NCBI GenBank assembly: GCA_900545405.1
Contig: UQYT01000061.1
Coordinates: 1 to 8,199, forward strand
DNA from: an uncultured Eubacteriales bacterium
GTDB lineage: Bacteria; Bacillota; Clostridia; Oscillospirales; Oscillospiraceae
Reading direction: 5' to 3'
Length of the DNA: 8,199 bases
How positions within the stretch are numbered: the first letter of the stretch is position 1; each line of letters opens with the position of its first letter. Both the position numbers and the translations under genes were made by a program. The notes beneath the pieces were generated by a model that saw only the letters and a program-made list of their open reading frames with translations, made no database searches and was not told where the DNA came from. Below are positions 6,317-8,199 of this stretch, piece after piece.

Positions 6317-6512
6317 ATTAGTCACCGCTTCAAGCGGAAAGGAGCGAACGAAGTCCCATGGAGGACGGCAATACCGGCGACGGAGACAAACACACCGCGT
6401 GCACATCCGCCATATCGCGCATATCTGTACCCACCGGGGCACAGGTATGCTTTTTTGCGCCCTGAAACGGACGGACTCCCGAGATTTTTAACTGGAGGAA
6501 TCAACACACTCA
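6317..6512 (+). promoter_or_regulatory. Structured 5' leader with attenuator, class unknown
   Basis: The leader carries small hairpins at 6325-6337 (CCGCT/AGCGG), 6353-6366 (GTCC/GGAC) and 6366-6376 (CGG/CCG), then a strong intrinsic terminator (6419-6456), then 56 nt to the CNNM start. ATACC at 6371-6375 could pair with GGTAT at 6445-6449 in the terminator's right arm, a weak candidate for an alternative fold. I looked for the conserved strings of the M-box, yybP-ykoY, NiCo, fluoride, ydaO, TPP, FMN, lysine, glycine, ZTP and cobalamin classes from memory and found none. A 35-codon ORF (6358-6465) overlaps the terminator. The leader is probably a cis-regulator, but its signal is unknown. Confidence 0.7.
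6419..6456 (+). terminator. Intrinsic terminator inside the CNNM leader (attenuator)
   Basis: GCATATCTGT (6419-6428) pairs with ACAGGTATGC (6441-6450) over 10 bp with one G-U. After an A-C mismatch, CCC (6430-6432) pairs with GGG (6437-6439), leaving loop ACCG. TTTTTT (6451-6456) follows directly. It lies between a perfect promoter and the start codon, so most transcripts should stop here unless the hairpin is prevented from forming. Confidence 0.88.
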
Positions 6513-7766
6513 ATGGACGACTTGGCTACAATAATATTCATGGCCGTGCTGGTCATCTTCTCCGCCTATTTTTCGGCGACGGAGACGGCCTTTTCCACCC
6601 TCAACCGCGCCAGGCTCAAGGCCGACGCAGACCGCGGCGACAAGCGCGCGGCGGATGTGCTCCGCCTCGCCGGGCAGTACGACAAGCTGCTCTCCACGCT
6701 GCTCATCGGCAACAACATCGTGAACATCGCCCTCTCCTCCATCGGCACGGTGCTCTTCATCCGGCACCTGGGCGAGGATGCGGGCGCCTCGGTCGCCACG
6801 GCGGTCATCACCGTCGTCGTCCTCATCTTCGGCGAGATCTCGCCCAAGAGCATCGCCAAGGAGGCCCCCGAGAGCTTTGCCCGCTTCTCTGCGCCGCTGC
6901 TGAGGGTGTTCATGTGGATACTCACGCCGCTGAACTTCATCTTCAGCATGTGGAAGCGCCTGCTCTCCAAGCTCATCCGCATCAAGGCCGACCACCGCAT
7001 GACTCAGGAGGAGCTCTCCGTCCTCGTGGACGAGGCGGGCGAGGAGGGCGGCATCGACAGCGACGAGGTGGAGCTGCTGCGCTCCGCGCTTGAGTTCACG
7101 GAGCTCGAGGCTGGGGACATCCTCACGCCCCGCGTGGACCTCGAGGCCGTGCCGGTGGACGCCACTTCCGAGGAGGTCGCCGCGGCCTTCCGCTCCTCGC
7201 GCTTTTCGCGCCTGCCCGTCTTTGAGGGCAGCATAGACAACATCACCGGCGTAGTGCACCAGAAGGACTTTTACGACTCCGACGGCCTGGGCGAGGGCGG
7301 CCTGCGCGCCATCATGACCACGCCCGTCTACGTCCCGCCCGGCACGCGCATCAGCTCCCTGCTCAAGACGCTCCAGCGCGCCAAGGCGCACATGGCCGTG
7401 GTCACGGACGAGTACGGCGGCACGCTGGGCATCGTCACGATGGAGGACATACTCGAGGAGCTTGTCGGCGAGATCTGGGACGAGCACGACGAGGTGGTGG
7501 AGGAGCTCCGCCAGACCGGCGAGGACACCTACCGCGTCAGCGGCTCCGCGGAGCTTGACGGCGTGTTCGAGTACTTCGGCATCGAGTGCGAGAGCGAGAG
7601 CGTCACGCTCAGCGGCTGGGTCATGGAGCAACTCGACCGCATCCCCAAAGCCGGCGACAGCTTTACATACGGCGGGCTGTGCTTCACGGTCCTGTCCGTA
7701 TCGAGCCGCCGCGTGGACGAGGTAGAGATAAAGCGCATCGCCCCGCCGGACGAGGAAGAAGAATAA
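6513..7766 (+). CDS. CNNM/CorC-HlyC family membrane protein with CBS domains
   Basis: A 417-residue inner-membrane protein of the hemolysin C/CorC (CNNM) family, whose studied members move Mg2+ or related divalent cations, often outward. The N-terminal DUF21 domain (about 1-190) shows the signature FSATETAFS (20-28), LLIGNNIVN and GEISPKSIAKE, with hydrophobic segments near 5-25, 60-82, 88-107 and 128-148. A cytosolic CBS pair follows: CBS1 about 202-260 (DILTPRVDLEAVP) and CBS2 about 269-325 (TDEYGGTLGIVTMEDILEE); such pairs usually bind adenine nucleotides. The C-terminal CorC_HlyC domain (about 340-410) completes the family layout at normal length. The ATG at 6513 has GGAGG at 6494-6498 with a 14-nt spacer, rather long, but no better start is visible. 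Older names call it a hemolysin, which is not supported as a function. The gene is monocistronic. Confidence 0.95.
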   Translation: MDDLATIIFMAVLVIFSAYFSATETAFSTLNRARLKADADRGDKRAADVLRLAGQYDKLLSTLLIGNNIVNIALSSIGTVLFIRHLGEDAGASVATAVITVVVLIFGEISPKSIAKEAPESFARFSAPLLRVFMWILTPLNFIFSMWKRLLSKLIRIKADHRMTQEELSVLVDEAGEEGGIDSDEVELLRSALEFTELEAGDILTPRVDLEAVPVDATSEEVAAAFRSSRFSRLPVFEGSIDNITGVVHQKDFYDSDGLGEGGLRAIMTTPVYVPPGTRISSLLKTLQRAKAHMAVVTDEYGGTLGIVTMEDILEELVGEIWDEHDEVVEELRQTGEDTYRVSGSAELDGVFEYFGIECESESVTLSGWVMEQLDRIPKAGDSFTYGGLCFTVLSVSSRRVDEVEIKRIAPPDEEEE

Positions 7767-7806
7767 AAAGAGCCCCACCGCCTTATCTCAGGCTGCGGGG
7801 CTCTTT
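7767..7806 (+). terminator. Terminator of the CNNM gene
   Basis: AAAGAGCCCC (7767-7776) pairs perfectly with GGGGCTCTTT (7797-7806), starting immediately after the stop codon. The intervening 20 nt can extend the stem (CCG/CGG and CCT/AGG). The T-tract is short (TTT) and belongs to the stem. The A-tract on the left arm would let it work in both directions. Confidence 0.75.
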
Positions 7807-7881
7807 GCGCGAAGCGCGAATAAAAGTTTCGTCCACCTTTTCAAAGGTGGCAGGGTGCAGGGGCAGAGCCCCTGCCCGCGC
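7807..7881 (+). repeat. Structured intergenic repeat, copy 2
   Basis: This is the 75-bp counterpart of copy 1 (1-75, opposite strand), differing at 6 positions. Its hairpins are 7833-7840 with 7843-7850 (CCACCTTT/AAAGGTGG) and 7857-7864 with 7868-7875 (GCAGGGGC/GCCCCTGC, loop AGA). One base pair in the first hairpin is G-C in copy 1 and A-T here, and the second hairpin differs only in the loop. The repeat begins right after the CNNM terminator, reading in the same direction as that gene. Confidence 0.85.
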
Positions 7882-7971
7882 TCCGCTTAAGCGCGGAACT
7901 CTCCTGTGCTCTCATAAGCGCAGGAGGGGGTCTAAGGGGGAACCCTCGCCGGGGGTTCCCCCTGAATTTTT
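7876..7971. repeat. Run of three further hairpins
   Basis: Continuing from repeat copy 2: CCGCGCT (7876-7882) with AGCGCGG (7890-7896); CTCCTGTGCT (7901-7910) with AGCGCAGGAG (7917-7926), 10 bp with one G-U; and AGGGGGAACCC (7935-7945) with GGGTTCCCCCT (7953-7963), 11 bp perfect, followed by GAATTTTT. The last could act as a rightward terminator. Whether these belong to the same element as copy 2 cannot be decided, because copy 1 is cut by the window edge. Confidence 0.7.
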
Positions 7972-8199
7972 GCACTTTGTGCGTGTGCGCCGTTACACTT
8001 GGCGGTATTCGCTCCCCCCTGCTGCCCGTTCCACCCCATTTCTTTGCTCTTGCGCAAAGAAACGGGGTGGAGCCACAAAGAAACGCGCTTATGGGTGCCG
8101 CCACGGGAGCAGTTCGGTCCCACCCGCCTCTCCCACGGACTCGAAGCCCCAACATCACAGCCGACTGCGTCAAGCTGACTTGAGCGCCCGGTCAACCCA
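7972..8199. other. Non-coding tail with one long hairpin
   Basis: I see no gene here. CCACCCCATTTCTTTGC (8031-8047) pairs with 8054-8070 over 17 positions with a single A-C mismatch and loop TCTTGC. AAAGAAACG from its right arm recurs at 8077-8085. The remainder (8086-8199) shows no RNA gene, promoter or convincing reading frame. Short open frames run through on both strands, but they cross the hairpins and have no ribosome binding site. Confidence 0.6.

Noticed and set aside
6317..6456. M-box (Mg2+) or yybP-ykoY (Mn2+) riboswitch ahead of the CNNM gene
   Set aside because: The conserved strings I know for these classes (for example AATGGGT or GGGGAGTAG) are absent. A covariance-model search would settle it.
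6510..7778. 422-codon minus-strand open frame covering the CNNM gene
   Set aside because: Antisense shadow with no recognisable domain. The plus frame shows the DUF21 signature and two CBS domains.
8086..8160. tRNA-like strings (TTCGGTCCC on plus; TTCGAGTCC on minus)
   Set aside because: I could not pair a T-stem, anticodon stem or acceptor stem around either string, so no tRNA gene is called.
7841..8195. Several short overlapping ORFs on both strands in the tail
   Set aside because: They run through the hairpins and the repeat copy, lack ribosome binding sites and have no recognisable domain; likely products of GC-rich repeats with few stop codons.

Overview
The window looks like chromosomal DNA from a GC-rich, anaerobic member of the Bacillota (Firmicutes), most likely a gut Oscillospiraceae-type clostridium. 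This is inferred from four things: a tRNA-sensing T-box leader upstream of valS, a shortened thioredoxin reductase of the clostridial pyridine-nucleotide-independent type beside its thioredoxin, strong GGAGG ribosome binding sites with sigma-A-like promoters, and intergenic spaces crowded with palindromic repeats. No species is assigned.

Layout. Positions 1-75 hold one copy of a structured repeat. Positions 87-1772 (minus strand) encode glutaminyl-tRNA synthetase. A 120-bp divergent intergenic region (1773-1892) carries two back-to-back promoters whose -35 boxes overlap. One drives glnS leftward and the other drives a two-gene redox operon rightward: thioredoxin-reductase-like flavoprotein (1893-2714) and thioredoxin (2718-3023). 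A near-consensus promoter at 3048-3076 starts a T-box leader of about 267 nt with a valine-type GUC specifier and a terminator/antiterminator switch, followed by valS (3350-5986).

The 526-bp space after valS (5987-6512) has two parts. The first is a cluster of hairpins bounded by two copies of a 29-bp direct repeat, the second copy acting as a terminator. The second is a TTGACA-17-TATAAT promoter with a 5' leader of about 196 nt. That leader contains a complete intrinsic terminator before the next gene, a CNNM/CorC-HlyC family membrane protein with CBS domains (6513-7766). I could not match the leader to any known riboswitch. It also holds a 35-codon ORF that spans the terminator, so this is the best candidate for an undescribed regulatory system here. 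The last ~430 bp (7767-8199) have a terminator, a second copy of the repeat at 1-75, and several further hairpins, with no convincing gene.

The genes are mostly core functions: charging of tRNA-Gln and tRNA-Val, thiol redox, and divalent cation transport. The non-routine content is in the regulation (T-box, attenuated CNNM leader, overlapping divergent promoters), in the structured repeat families, and in the apparent loss of the NADPH site in the reductase.
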